Below, piece after piece: positions 8,279 through 16,598 of a DNA stretch of 64,000 nt. Both the position numbers and the translations under genes were made by a program. The number at the start of each line of letters is the position of its first letter. Within the stretch, counting starts at the first letter, position 1. This stretch comes from Pseudomonas allokribbensis (lineage in GTDB: Bacteria; Pseudomonadota; Gammaproteobacteria; Pseudomonadales; Pseudomonadaceae). The notes beneath the pieces are model-generated. The model ran no database searches. It saw only the letters and a program-made list of their open reading frames with translations, and was not told where the DNA came from. The stretch spans positions 1,187,001 through 1,251,000 of the forward strand of contig NZ_CP062252.1 of NCBI RefSeq assembly GCF_014863605.1. Direction: 5' to 3'.

Positions 8279-9520
8279 CTAGCGGACGGGTGTGAGTGCC
8301 GGTGCCGAGCTGGTGTGCCAGATGAGCACTTTGCTTACGCGGTTCTCCTCGGTTTCGAGGATCTCCAGGCGATAGCGCCCGATCTTCAGGCAGACCGCGC
8401 TTTCCGGAATGGTTTCCAGTGCTTCTGTCACCAGACCGTTGAGAGTCCGGGGGCCGTCGCTGGGCAGGTGCCAGCCCAGGCATTTGTTCAGCTCGCGGAT
8501 CGAGGCGGCGCCGTCGATCACCATGCGACCATCGGCCTGCGGATGAATATGCGGGTTGTCGAGGCTGTGCTCGCTTTCGAATTCGCCAACGATTTCTTCG
8601 AGAATGTCTTCCAGGGTGACGATCCCCAACACTTCGCCGTACTCGTCCACCACCATGCCCAGGCGCCGCTGCTGCTTGTGGAAGTTCAGCAGCTGCAGTT
8701 GCAGTGGCGTGCTTTCCGGTACGAAATACGGCTCGTAGCTGGCGGCGAGGAGCGCTTCGCGGGTCAGGGCGTGATTGTCCAGCAAGTGGCGGATCTGCCG
8801 GGTGTTGAGGACGGCCTCGACCTGGTTGATGTCGCTGTGGAAAACCGGCAGGCGCGTGCGCTTGTTGTGGCGCAATTGCTCGATGATCTCTTCGATCGGG
8901 TCATCAAGATTGATGCCGTCGACGTCACTGCGAGGCACCAGGATGTCGTTGACCGTGATGTTGTCCAGCGCATGGATGCCGGAAACCGGGTGCGGGCGAG
9001 ACGAGTGCTCCGGGTCGTCATGGCGATCGGCGGGGACGTCGTCTTCGCTCTGCTGCACGACCTGAGGCTTGCGCACCAGCGGACGCAACAGCAAACCACT
9101 GATGCTGCTCAGCAGCCATGCGAGCGGATAGATCACTTTCAGCGGCACGGCCAGCAACGAGTTGCCGAATGACAGCACCGCATCCGGATAGCGTTGGGCG
9201 AGGGTGCGCGGGAAATAGTCGGCAAATACCAGCAATACGGCGCTGGCGCCCAGGCAGGCTGCCCAGGGACCGTTCTCTTCACAGAGGAAAATCGCCAGTA
9301 GCGTGGCAAGCACCACGGCGAGGGCGCGGCACAGGGTGTTGCACAGGATCAGGCTGTCGAGCGGGAAGCTGAGTTTTGCCAGTGGTTTGTCACTGGCGCG
9401 CGACGCGGTGCGTTGCGCCAGCAGATGCTGTTGCGCCACTTCGATGGCGGTAAACAATCCCGACCAGAGAATCAGCAGGACAAATACCGCGAGCATCGGC
9501 CCTATGGGCAAACCGTCCAT
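8279..9520 (-). CDS. CNNM/CorC-type transporter (DUF21 – CBS pair – CorC_HlyC)
   Basis: Inner-membrane protein, 413 residues, of the HlyC/CorC family linked to Mg2+/Co2+ export. It has an N-terminal DUF21 domain with about four hydrophobic segments (VFVLLILWSGLFTAIEVAQQ and others, residues 8-170). A CBS pair follows (IMVPRSD-type motif seen as ILVPRSDVDGINLDD, then VVDEYGEVLGIVTLEDILEE, residues 195-315), and then the C-terminal CorC/HlyC domain. The next gene downstream of its promoter side is the CcsA-like gene, 12 bp away, same strand and transcribed first; an operon is likely. Confidence 0.9.
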   Translation of the reverse strand: MDGLPIGPMLAVFVLLILWSGLFTAIEVAQQHLLAQRTASRASDKPLAKLSFPLDSLILCNTLCRALAVVLATLLAIFLCEENGPWAACLGASAVLLVFADYFPRTLAQRYPDAVLSFGNSLLAVPLKVIYPLAWLLSSISGLLLRPLVRKPQVVQQSEDDVPADRHDDPEHSSRPHPVSGIHALDNITVNDILVPRSDVDGINLDDPIEEIIEQLRHNKRTRLPVFHSDINQVEAVLNTRQIRHLLDNHALTREALLAASYEPYFVPESTPLQLQLLNFHKQQRRLGMVVDEYGEVLGIVTLEDILEEIVGEFESEHSLDNPHIHPQADGRMVIDGAASIRELNKCLGWHLPSDGPRTLNGLVTEALETIPESAVCLKIGRYRLEILETEENRVSKVLIWHTSSAPALTPVR

Positions 9521-9532
9521 TTATGCCGCCCG

Positions 9533-10345
9533 TCAGATGTGCAGGATGTATTCACGGACCAGTTTGCTGCCGAAATACGCCAACATCAGCAGGCAGAAAC
9601 CGGCGAGGGTCCAGCGGATCGCTTTGTGGCCGCGCCAGCCCAGGCGGTTGCGGCCCCACAACAGCACGCTGAACACGACCCAGGCCAGGCAGGCCAGCAG
9701 GGTCTTGTGCACCAGGTGCTGGGCAAACAGGTTTTCGACGAACAGCCAGCCGGAAATCAGCGACAGCGACAGCAGCGTCCAGCCGGCCCAGAGGAAGCCG
9801 AACAGCAGGCTTTCCATGGTTTGCAGCGGCGGGAAGTTCTTGATCAGCCCGGACGGGTGCTTGTTCTTGAGCTGGTGATCCTGCACCAGCAGCAACAACG
9901 CTTGGAACACGGCGATGGTGAACATGCCGTAGGCGAGGATCGACAGCAGGATATGCGCGAGGATGCCCGGCTCTTCGTCGATGATCTGCACGGTGCCGGT
10001 GGGTGCGAACTGCGCCAGCAACACGGTGATCGCACCCAGCGGGAACAGCAGGACCAGCAGGTTTTCCACCGGGATCCGCGAACAGGCCAGCAGGGTCAGG
10101 GCAATGACTGCCGCGGCAATCAGGCTCGAAGCGCTGAAGAAGTCCAGGCCCAGACCGATCGGCGTCAGCAGGTGAGTCAGCAGGCTGGCACTGTGGGCCA
10201 GCACGGCGAGCACGCCGAGCGTGACCAGCAGGCGCTTGTTGGCCTTGGCGCCAGTGGCCAGGCGGGTGCCCTGATAGAGGGTCGCAGCGGCATATAGAAG
10301 GGCGGCGGCGAGGGTGGTCAGCAAACTCGGTGACAAGGGGAGCAT
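9533..10345 (-). CDS. CcsA/YpjD family cytochrome c biogenesis-type membrane protein
   Basis: Inner-membrane protein of 270 residues from ATG 10345 (MLPLSPSLLTTLAAALLYAA); a longer reading to 10402 overlaps the promoter region. It shows about eight hydrophobic stretches and the family signature HILLSILAYGMFTIAVFQALL with a conserved His, plus HKTLLACLAWVVF near the end. The family resembles heme-handling CcsA/CcmC proteins, but YpjD members next to ffh are not shown to work in cytochrome c maturation. It is divergent from ffh and upstream of the CorC-type gene. Confidence 0.87.
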   Translation of the reverse strand: MLPLSPSLLTTLAAALLYAAATLYQGTRLATGAKANKRLLVTLGVLAVLAHSASLLTHLLTPIGLGLDFFSASSLIAAAVIALTLLACSRIPVENLLVLLFPLGAITVLLAQFAPTGTVQIIDEEPGILAHILLSILAYGMFTIAVFQALLLLVQDHQLKNKHPSGLIKNFPPLQTMESLLFGFLWAGWTLLSLSLISGWLFVENLFAQHLVHKTLLACLAWVVFSVLLWGRNRLGWRGHKAIRWTLAGFCLLMLAYFGSKLVREYILHI

Positions 10346-10451
10346 AAATCCTGTTAGGCAAGCCCGAAAGGCGCTGAGTTTGGCATAGAACCGCCATGGC
10401 ACGAAAGACCGGCAAGCTGACAGCGAGGTGTCCGCCAGACGCAGTCTTCGC

Positions 10452-10457
10452 TATAAT
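10452..10457 (+). promoter_or_regulatory. Candidate ffh promoter -10
   Basis: A consensus TATAAT lies about 98 bp before the ffh start in the divergent interval. No good -35 hexamer is seen 16-18 bp upstream, so confidence is limited. Confidence 0.4.
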
Positions 10458-10554
10458 CCGCGACCTGCCCACGCCGCAGGCTCGCCGAGCACATGTTGAT
10501 TCCGGTCTGGGCCGCCATTATCCCGGTCTACACAGGGCCTGAAAGGATCGCGCA

Positions 10555-11931
10555 ATGTTTGAAAACTTAACCGACCGTCTCTCGCAGACGCTGCGCCATG
10601 TCACTGGCAAGGCGAAGCTGACCGAAGACAACATCAAAGACACCCTGCGCGAAGTGCGCATGGCGTTGCTCGAAGCCGACGTCGCCCTGCCGGTGGTCAA
10701 GGACTTCGTCAATTCGGTCAAGGAGCGCGCTGTCGGCACCGAGGTGTCGCGCAGCCTGACACCGGGCCAGGCGTTCGTGAAGATCGTCCAGGCCGAGCTC
10801 GAAAGCCTGATGGGCGCGGCCAACGAAGATTTGAACCTGAGTGCCGTGCCGCCAGCCGTCGTATTGATGGCCGGTCTGCAGGGTGCCGGTAAAACCACTA
10901 CCGCCGGCAAGCTGGCGCGCTTCCTTAAAGAGCGCAAGAAGAAGTCGGTCATGGTCGTGTCGGCGGACGTCTATCGTCCTGCGGCGATCAAACAGCTGGA
11001 AACCCTGGCCAACGACATCGGCGTGACGTTCTTCCCGTCCGACCTGAGCCAGAAGCCGGTCGACATCGCCAACGCGGCTATTAAAGAAGCAAAACTGAAA
11101 TTCATCGACGTGGTCATCGTCGATACCGCCGGTCGTCTGCACATCGACGAAGAGATGATGGGCGAGATCAAGGCGCTGCACGCCGCGATCAACCCGGTCG
11201 AAACCCTGTTCGTGGTCGACGCCATGACCGGTCAGGACGCCGCCAACACGGCCAAGGCCTTCGGCGATGCACTGCCGCTGACCGGTGTGATCCTGACCAA
11301 GGTCGACGGTGACGCCCGTGGCGGTGCCGCGCTGTCCGTTCGTGCCATCACCGGCAAGCCGATCAAGTTCATCGGTATGGGCGAGAAGACCGAAGCCCTC
11401 GAGCCGTTCCACCCGGAGCGTATCGCTTCGCGGATCCTCGGCATGGGCGACGTGCTCAGCCTGATCGAACAGGCTGAAGCGACCCTCGACAAGGACAAGG
11501 CCGACAAACTGGCCAAGAAGCTGAAGAAGGGCAAGGGCTTCGACCTCGAAGACTTCCGCGATCAGTTGCAACAGATGAAGAACATGGGCGGTCTCGGCGG
11601 CCTCATGGACAAACTGCCGAGCATCGGTGGTGTGAACCTGTCGCAGATGGGCAATGCCCAGAACGCCGCAGAGAAGCAATTCAAACAGATGGAAGCCATC
11701 ATCAACTCCATGACCCCGGCCGAGCGTCGCGACCCTGAGCTGATCAGCGGTTCGCGCAAGCGCCGGATCGCCATGGGTTCCGGCACTCAGGTGCAGGACA
11801 TCGGTCGCTTGATCAAGCAGCACAAGCAGATGCAGAAGATGATGAAGAAATTCTCCGCCAAGGGCGGAATGGCGAAAATGATGCGCGGCATGGGCGGTAT
11901 GTTGCCCGGCGGCGGCATGCCGAAAATGTAA
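10555..11931 (+). CDS. ffh: Signal recognition particle protein Ffh
   Basis: SRP54 GTPase that, with 4.5S RNA, delivers nascent inner-membrane proteins to FtsY. 458 residues, normal length. The order is N domain (residues 1-85), G domain with P-loop GLQGAGKTTTAGKLA near 104-118, DTAGR near 190, TKVDGDARGGAALS near 246-260, and a methionine-rich M domain ending MMRGMGGMLPGGGMPKM. Followed by a hairpin at 11939-11960 and then the rpsP operon. Confidence 0.98.
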   Translation: MFENLTDRLSQTLRHVTGKAKLTEDNIKDTLREVRMALLEADVALPVVKDFVNSVKERAVGTEVSRSLTPGQAFVKIVQAELESLMGAANEDLNLSAVPPAVVLMAGLQGAGKTTTAGKLARFLKERKKKSVMVVSADVYRPAAIKQLETLANDIGVTFFPSDLSQKPVDIANAAIKEAKLKFIDVVIVDTAGRLHIDEEMMGEIKALHAAINPVETLFVVDAMTGQDAANTAKAFGDALPLTGVILTKVDGDARGGAALSVRAITGKPIKFIGMGEKTEALEPFHPERIASRILGMGDVLSLIEQAEATLDKDKADKLAKKLKKGKGFDLEDFRDQLQQMKNMGGLGGLMDKLPSIGGVNLSQMGNAQNAAEKQFKQMEAIINSMTPAERRDPELISGSRKRRIAMGSGTQVQDIGRLIKQHKQMQKMMKKFSAKGGMAKMMRGMGGMLPGGGMPKM

Positions 11932-11938
11932 AGAATCC

Positions 11939-11960
11939 GCGCCGGTCGTCGCACCGGCGC
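11939..11960 (+). terminator. Hairpin after ffh
   Basis: GCGCCGGT (11939-11946) pairs with ACCGGCGC (11953-11960), 8 nt after the ffh stop. No T run follows, so it may protect the 3' end rather than terminate fully. A second GC hairpin (CCCGC/GCGGG) follows near 11964-11980. Confidence 0.45.
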
Positions 11961-12082
11961 AGACCCCGCAAGGATGCGGGATCAACAGCAAACCCGCACT
12001 CGGCGGGAGCTGACCGGCCGTTTTAAACGACGGCCCTATATGCAAATCTGCACGGCCTGCCATAGGCGCCGGAAAAAGTCAT

Positions 12083-12110
12083 TTGCAAAAGTCCGGATAT
12101 TCCTTAGAAT
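12083..12110 (+). promoter_or_regulatory. rpsP operon promoter (TTGCAA – 16 bp – TAGAAT)
   Basis: TTGCAA at 12083-12088 and TAGAAT at 12105-12110 are spaced by 16 bp and lie about 70 bp before rpsP, an arrangement that fits a strong sigma70 promoter for a ribosomal-protein operon. Confidence 0.6.
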
Positions 12111-12182
12111 ATGCGGCCTTTCGGGCACCCATGCCCGCTGTGCATTTAGATTTGCAGCACCGACTACAGGAACGATGTTCAC

Positions 12183-12434
12183 ATGCTAACAATCCGTCTT
12201 GCCCTTGGCGGCTCCAAAAAGCGCCCGTTTTACCACCTGACCGTAACCGACTCCCGCAACCCGCGTGACGGTTCCCACAAAGAACAGGTTGGTTTCTTCA
12301 ACCCTGTTGCCCGTGGTCAGGAAATCCGTCTGTCCGTGAACCAAGAGCGCGTTGCCTACTGGCTGAGCGTTGGTGCACAACCTTCTGAGCGCGTTGCTCA
12401 GTTGTTGAAGGAATCGGCTAAGGCTGCGGCCTGA
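12183..12434 (+). CDS. rpsP: 30S ribosomal protein S16
   Basis: Ribosomal protein bS16, 83 residues, beginning [20 protein letters not shown], the conserved S16 N-terminus. It is the first gene of the rpsP-rimM-trmD-rplS operon. The stop is only 5 bp from the rimM start. Confidence 0.98.
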   Translation: MLTIRLALGGSKKRPFYHLTVTDSRNPRDGSHKEQVGFFNPVARGQEIRLSVNQERVAYWLSVGAQPSERVAQLLKESAKAAA

Positions 12435-12439
12435 GCAAT

Positions 12440-12976
12440 ATGAACGCGACGCCTGCTATTGCCGATGATTTGATCGTTATTGGCAAAATTTATTCTGTTC
12501 ACGGCGTTCGCGGCGAAGTGAAGGTTTATTCCTTTACTGATCCGACTGAAAACCTGTTGCAGTACAAAACCTGGACGCTCAAGCGCGAAGGCAATGTCAA
12601 ACAGGTCGAGCTGGTCAGTGGACGCGGGAGCGACAAGTTCCTGGTCGCAAAGCTCAAGGGTCTTGATGATCGTGAAGAAGCTCGTCTTCTGGCCGGTTAT
12701 GAGATCTGCGTGCCGCGCAACCTGTTCGCTGAATTGACCGAAGGCGAGTACTACTGGTACCAGCTGGAAGGTCTGAAGGTCATCGATCAACTGGGGCAAT
12801 TGCTCGGGAAAATCGATCATCTTCTGGAAACCGGCGCCAATGATGTAATGGTAGTCAAGCCTTGCGCTGGCAGCCTGGATGATCGCGAACGCCTGTTGCC
12901 CTATACGGAGCAATGTGTGTTGGCCGTCGACCTCGCAGCGGGCGAGATGAAGGTGGATTGGGACGCGGACTTCTAA
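12440..12976 (+). CDS. rimM: 16S rRNA processing protein RimM
   Basis: Ribosome maturation factor that binds uS19 and helps assemble the 30S head. 178 residues with N-terminal RimM domain ([20 protein letters not shown], residues 11-30) and C-terminal PRC-barrel ([13 protein letters not shown] onward). The start lies 5 bp after rpsP, and no good Shine-Dalgarno sequence is visible before it (GCCTGAGCAAT). This fits the known low translation of rimM and trmD relative to the ribosomal proteins in this operon. Confidence 0.97.
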   Translation: MNATPAIADDLIVIGKIYSVHGVRGEVKVYSFTDPTENLLQYKTWTLKREGNVKQVELVSGRGSDKFLVAKLKGLDDREEARLLAGYEICVPRNLFAELTEGEYYWYQLEGLKVIDQLGQLLGKIDHLLETGANDVMVVKPCAGSLDDRERLLPYTEQCVLAVDLAAGEMKVDWDADF

Positions 12977-12978
12977 GC

Positions 12979-13731
12979 GTGGCTAACTTGCGCGTAGAAG
13001 TGATCAGTTTGTTTCCCGAGATGTTTTCCGCCATTGGCGACTACGGCATCACCAGTCGTGCGGTCAAACAGGGGCTCTTGCAGCTGACCTGTTGGAATCC
13101 GCGGGATTACACGACGGATCGGCATCACACTGTGGACGATCGCCCGTTTGGCGGTGGTCCGGGCATGGTGATGAAGATCAAGCCCCTGGAAGATGCTCTG
13201 GTTCAGGCCAAGGCAGCAGCCGGGGAGGTGGCGAAGGTGATTTACCTGTCCCCCCAAGGCCGTCAACTGACTCAGTCGGCGGTACGCGAACTGGCGAAAT
13301 CGGATGCACTGATCCTGATTGCCGGTCGCTATGAAGGCATTGACGAGCGTTTTATTGAAGCTCATGTCGATGAAGAGTGGTCGATTGGCGACTATGTATT
13401 GTCTGGCGGCGAGCTGCCGGCCATGGTCCTGATCGATGCGGTTACACGACTGCTGCCTGGAGCTTTAGGGCATGCGGACTCCGCCGAGGAAGATTCCTTT
13501 ACGGATGGTCTGCTGGATTGCCCGCACTACACCCGACCTGAGGTGTATGCGGATCAGCGTGTACCCGACGTGTTGCTGAGTGGCAACCACGCGCACATCC
13601 GGCGTTGGCGTTTACAGCAGTCCCTTGGTCGGACCTATGAACGACGCGCCGATCTTCTGGAAAGCCGCTCGCTTTCTGGAGAAGAGAAGAAGCTGCTCGA
13701 GGAATACATCCGCGAGCGGGACGATAGTTAA
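12979..13731 (+). CDS. trmD: tRNA (guanine-N1)-methyltransferase
   Basis: Makes m1G37 in tRNAs reading CNN codons, guarding against +1 frameshifts. Start GTG 12979 ([16 protein letters not shown]), 2 bp after the rimM stop, giving 250 residues, the usual length. The trefoil-knot SAM motifs are present: [13 protein letters not shown] near 110-125 and [17 protein letters not shown] near 132-150. A longer reading into rimM is rejected because the conserved N-terminus starts at the GTG. Confidence 0.97.
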   Translation: MANLRVEVISLFPEMFSAIGDYGITSRAVKQGLLQLTCWNPRDYTTDRHHTVDDRPFGGGPGMVMKIKPLEDALVQAKAAAGEVAKVIYLSPQGRQLTQSAVRELAKSDALILIAGRYEGIDERFIEAHVDEEWSIGDYVLSGGELPAMVLIDAVTRLLPGALGHADSAEEDSFTDGLLDCPHYTRPEVYADQRVPDVLLSGNHAHIRRWRLQQSLGRTYERRADLLESRSLSGEEKKLLEEYIRERDDS

Positions 13732-13743
13732 CAACGTATCGAT

Positions 13744-13763
13744 GGTAAATCCGACGATTTACC
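13744..13763 (+). promoter_or_regulatory. Hairpin just before the rplS ribosome-binding site
   Basis: GGTAAATC (13744-13751) and GATTTACC (13756-13763) form a perfect 8-bp stem with a 4-nt loop, 2 bp before the TTAGGAG Shine-Dalgarno. Its place suggests control of L19 translation relative to trmD, or an RNA-stability element. Confidence 0.45.
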
Positions 13764-13776
13764 TTAGGAGCACAGC

Positions 13777-14127
13777 ATGACCAACAAAATCATCCTTGCA
13801 CTCGAAGCAGAGCAGATGACCAAAGAAATCCCTACCTTTGCCCCGGGCGACACCATTGTCGTTCAGGTGAAAGTGAAGGAAGGCGATCGTTCCCGTCTGC
13901 AAGCGTTCGAAGGCGTTGTAATCGCCAAGCGTAACCGCGGCGTGAACAGTGCGTTCACCGTTCGTAAAATCTCCAACGGTGTTGGCGTAGAACGTACTTT
14001 CCAGACCTACTCCCCGCAGATCGACAGCATGGCTGTTAAACGTCGCGGTGACGTACGTAAAGCCAAGCTGTACTACCTGCGCGACCTGTCGGGTAAAGCA
14101 GCTCGCATCAAGGAAAAACTGGCTTAA
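13777..14127 (+). CDS. rplS: 50S ribosomal protein L19
   Basis: Ribosomal protein bL19, 116 residues, with [19 protein letters not shown] near the N-terminus and [25 protein letters not shown] at the end, typical of the family. It has a strong Shine-Dalgarno sequence (TTAGGAG) and is the last gene of its operon, with a terminator 18 bp after the stop. Confidence 0.98.
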
Positions 14128-14145
14128 GTCCAGCTTCCGATGCAG

Positions 14146-14173
14146 AAAAAAGCAGCCTACGGGCTGCTTTTTT
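14146..14173 (+). terminator. Rho-independent terminator of the rpsP operon
   Basis: AGCAGCC (14151-14157) pairs with GGCTGCT (14162-14168), flanked by an A run and a T run (TTTTTTG), a classical intrinsic terminator after rplS. Confidence 0.85.
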
Positions 14174-14218
14174 GTTGTCCGCAATTTATCCACAGCACTA
14201 TTGCTTCAGGCCGTATCC

Positions 14219-14632
14219 ATGACATCTCGTGAGCAAGAAATCGAACGCCGCACCGAACTCTCGGTGACCCGCGTGACCAAGGCGGTTTTCCCGCCGACCA
14301 CCAACCATCACAACACCCTGTTCGGCGGCACTGCGCTCGCCTGGATGGACGAAGTGTCGTTTATCACCGCTACGCGTTTCTGCCGCTTGCCACTGGTGAC
14401 CGTGTCGACCGACCGAATCGATTTCAACCACGCGATCCCGGCAGGTTCCATCGTCGAACTGGTCGGGCGGGTGATCAAGGTCGGCAACACCAGCCTCAAG
14501 GTCGAGGTGGAAGTGTTCGTTGAAAGCATGAGCTGCGACGGGCGCGAAAAAGCGATTCACGGGCAGTTCAGCTTCGTCGCGATTGACGACGACAAGCGCC
14601 CGGTGCCAGTTCTGCCTGGTTTTGCCGCCTGA
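14219..14632 (+). CDS. Acyl-CoA thioesterase (YciA-like hotdog fold)
   Basis: Hydrolyses acyl-CoA thioesters. Start ATG 14219 (MTSREQEIERRTELSVTR); the upstream in-frame reading overlaps rplS and its terminator. 137 residues. The hotdog motif NHHNTLFGGTALAWMDEVS (residues 30-48) has the Asp typical of YciA/BACH enzymes, and a beta strand ending IHGQFSFVAIDD follows. Chain-length preference is not visible. Confidence 0.88.
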   Translation: MTSREQEIERRTELSVTRVTKAVFPPTTNHHNTLFGGTALAWMDEVSFITATRFCRLPLVTVSTDRIDFNHAIPAGSIVELVGRVIKVGNTSLKVEVEVFVESMSCDGREKAIHGQFSFVAIDDDKRPVPVLPGFAA

Positions 14633-14694
14633 AGGTTCCGTGTACGGGCGGGCTATGAAAGACTGTCCGCCATCTCTGCCTTGCCTGAGCTTTT

Positions 14695-15591
14695 ATGCCC
14701 GCCATCGACCACCCGCTGATTGACCAGTTTCTCGACGCCCTATGGTTGGAAAAAGGTCTTTCCGACAACACCCGCGACGCCTATCGCAGTGATCTCGCAC
14801 TGTTCAACGGCTGGTTGCAGGAGAAAAATCTCGAGCTGATCAACGCCGGTCGTGAATTGATCCTCGATCACCTGGCCTGGCGCCTGGAACAGAATTACAA
14901 ACCCCGTTCCACCGCGCGATTCCTCTCGGGTGTACGTGGCTTTTATCGCTACCTGTTGCGGGAAAAGCTGATCTCGGTCGATCCGACCTTGCGCGTCGAC
15001 ATGCCGCAACTCGGTCGGCCGTTGCCCAAATCCCTGTCAGAAGCCGACGTTGAAGCGTTGCTGAGGGCGCCAGACTTGAGCGAAGCCATCGGCCAGCGTG
15101 ACCGCGCCATGCTTGAAGTCCTTTATGCCTGCGGCTTGCGGGTAACCGAGCTGATCAGTCTGACCCTGGAGCAGGTCAACCTGCGTCAGGGCGTATTGAG
15201 GGTGATGGGCAAGGGCAGTAAAGAGCGCCTTGTACCGATGGGCGAGGAAGCGATTGTCTGGGTCGAGCGTTACCTGCGCGATGGTCGCGGCGAGCTGCTG
15301 GGCGGGCGTCCCAGCGATGTGCTGTTTCCCAGCCAGCGCGGCGAGCAGATGACTCGCCAGACCTTCTGGCACCGCATCAAGCATCAGGCCAAGGTCGCCG
15401 GTATCGGCAAATCGCTGTCGCCCCATACGCTGCGTCATGCCTTCGCCACGCACCTGCTCAACCATGGCGCCGACTTGCGGGTGGTGCAGATGTTGTTGGG
15501 CCACAGCGACCTGTCGACCACGCAGATCTACACTCACGTCGCCCGGGCACGGTTGCAGGATCTGCATGCCAAGCATCACCCTCGAGGCTGA
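14695..15591 (+). CDS. xerD: Tyrosine recombinase XerD
   Basis: With XerC, resolves chromosome dimers at dif, activated by FtsK. 298 residues, E. coli XerD length. Catalytic residues are all present: R149 (ACGLRVTEL), K173 (MGKGSKER), H244 and R247 (SPHTLRHAFATHLL), H270 (LLGHSDLS) and the nucleophile Y279 (TQIYTHV). The N-terminal SAM-like core-binding domain begins IDQFLDALWLEKGLS. It precedes dsbC, as in other pseudomonads. Confidence 0.97.
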   Translation: MPAIDHPLIDQFLDALWLEKGLSDNTRDAYRSDLALFNGWLQEKNLELINAGRELILDHLAWRLEQNYKPRSTARFLSGVRGFYRYLLREKLISVDPTLRVDMPQLGRPLPKSLSEADVEALLRAPDLSEAIGQRDRAMLEVLYACGLRVTELISLTLEQVNLRQGVLRVMGKGSKERLVPMGEEAIVWVERYLRDGRGELLGGRPSDVLFPSQRGEQMTRQTFWHRIKHQAKVAGIGKSLSPHTLRHAFATHLLNHGADLRVVQMLLGHSDLSTTQIYTHVARARLQDLHAKHHPRG

Positions 15592-15734
15592 GCGCAGTTT
15601 GTCTTGCGACAGGCGCATTCGGTCACGCGAACCTTATGTGGTAGGCTTTGCCGGTTTGCACGATGGACGGTTATGACCCGGTGTTCCGGCACGGGCGTTC
15701 TGAACGTTCCATTTGTCCGCCTTCAGGAGTTCTC

Positions 15735-16466
15735 ATGCGTCTGACCCAGATTTTCGCCGCCGCAGCCATTGCGTTGGTCAGCACCTTTGCCATCGCCGAT
15801 GATGCGGCCGACAAAGCCATCCGCCAGAGCCTGGAAAACCTCCAGCTCGACGTGCCGGTGGACACCATCACCGCCAGCCCGCTGCCGGGCCTGTACGAAG
15901 TCAAGCTCAAGGGCAGCCGCGTGCTCTACGCCAGCGCCGACGGCCAGTACATCGTTCAGGGCTACATGTTCCAGCTCAAGGACGGCAAACCGGTCAACCT
16001 GACGGAGAAGACCGAGCGCCTGGGCATTTCCAAACTGATCAATGCGATCCCGGTGGCCGAAACCGTGGTTTACCCGGCCGTGGGCGAAACCAAGTCGCAC
16101 ATCACCGTTTTCACCGACACCACTTGCCCGTACTGCCACAAGCTGCACGCCGAAGTGCCGGAGCTGAACAAGCGCGGCATCGAAGTGCGTTACGTGGCGT
16201 TCCCGCGCCAGGGCCTGGGTTCGCCGGGTGACGAGCAACTGCAAGCCGTGTGGTGCTCGAAAGACAAGAAAGCGGCCATGGACAAGATGGTCGATGGCAA
16301 GGAAATCAAGGCTGCCAAGTGCGAGAACCCGGTTTCCAAGCAGTTCGCCCTCGGTCAGTCGATCGGCGTGAACGGCACACCGGCCATCGTATTGGCTGAC
16401 GGACAAGTCATTCCGGGCTACCAGCCTGCGCCACAAGTCGCCAAACTGGCGCTGGGCGCGAAGTAA
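15735..16466 (+). CDS. dsbC: Periplasmic protein disulfide isomerase DsbC
   Basis: Isomerises wrong disulfides in the periplasm, kept reduced by DsbD. Start ATG 15735 after AGGAG (MRLTQIFAAAAIALVSTFAIA, signal peptide, cleavage near residue 21). 243 residues, with an N-terminal dimerisation domain and a thioredoxin-like domain with C131-P-Y-C134 in TDTTCPYCHKLH. A conserved cis-Pro lies in GVNGTPAIVLADG. E. coli DsbC has CGYC; the CPYC form is seen in Pseudomonas relatives. Confidence 0.96.
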   Translation: MRLTQIFAAAAIALVSTFAIADDAADKAIRQSLENLQLDVPVDTITASPLPGLYEVKLKGSRVLYASADGQYIVQGYMFQLKDGKPVNLTEKTERLGISKLINAIPVAETVVYPAVGETKSHITVFTDTTCPYCHKLHAEVPELNKRGIEVRYVAFPRQGLGSPGDEQLQAVWCSKDKKAAMDKMVDGKEIKAAKCENPVSKQFALGQSIGVNGTPAIVLADGQVIPGYQPAPQVAKLALGAK

Positions 16467-16476
16467 TTCGCATCGT

Positions 16477-16500
16477 CACGCTCAGGCGCTGACGAGCGTG
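16477..16500 (+). terminator. Hairpin after dsbC
   Basis: CACGCTC (16477-16483) pairs with GAGCGTG (16494-16500), 10 nt after the dsbC stop. No T run, so it is a weak terminator candidate. Confidence 0.35.
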
Positions 16501-16558
16501 GTCCGGCGGCAACATGGCCGGGCCATCAATAGAGAGCCGCGATTACGCGGTTGTTTTC

Positions 16559-16585
16559 ACGGCCGGCCTCGCGTCGGCCGTTTTA
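16559..16585 (+). promoter_or_regulatory. GC hairpin plus TTTTA directly before hom
   Basis: ACGGCCG (16559-16565) pairs with CGGCCGT (16575-16581) and is followed by TTTTA, 14 bp before the hom GTG. It looks like a short terminator in the leader of hom, so attenuation is possible, but no Thr/Ile-rich leader peptide is seen upstream. Confidence 0.35.
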
Positions 16586-16598
16586 TGGGGAGTTCACA

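Noticed and set aside
10567..12063. 498-residue minus-strand frame opposite ffh
   Set aside because: Shadow of ffh; His/Gln-rich composition without any motif.
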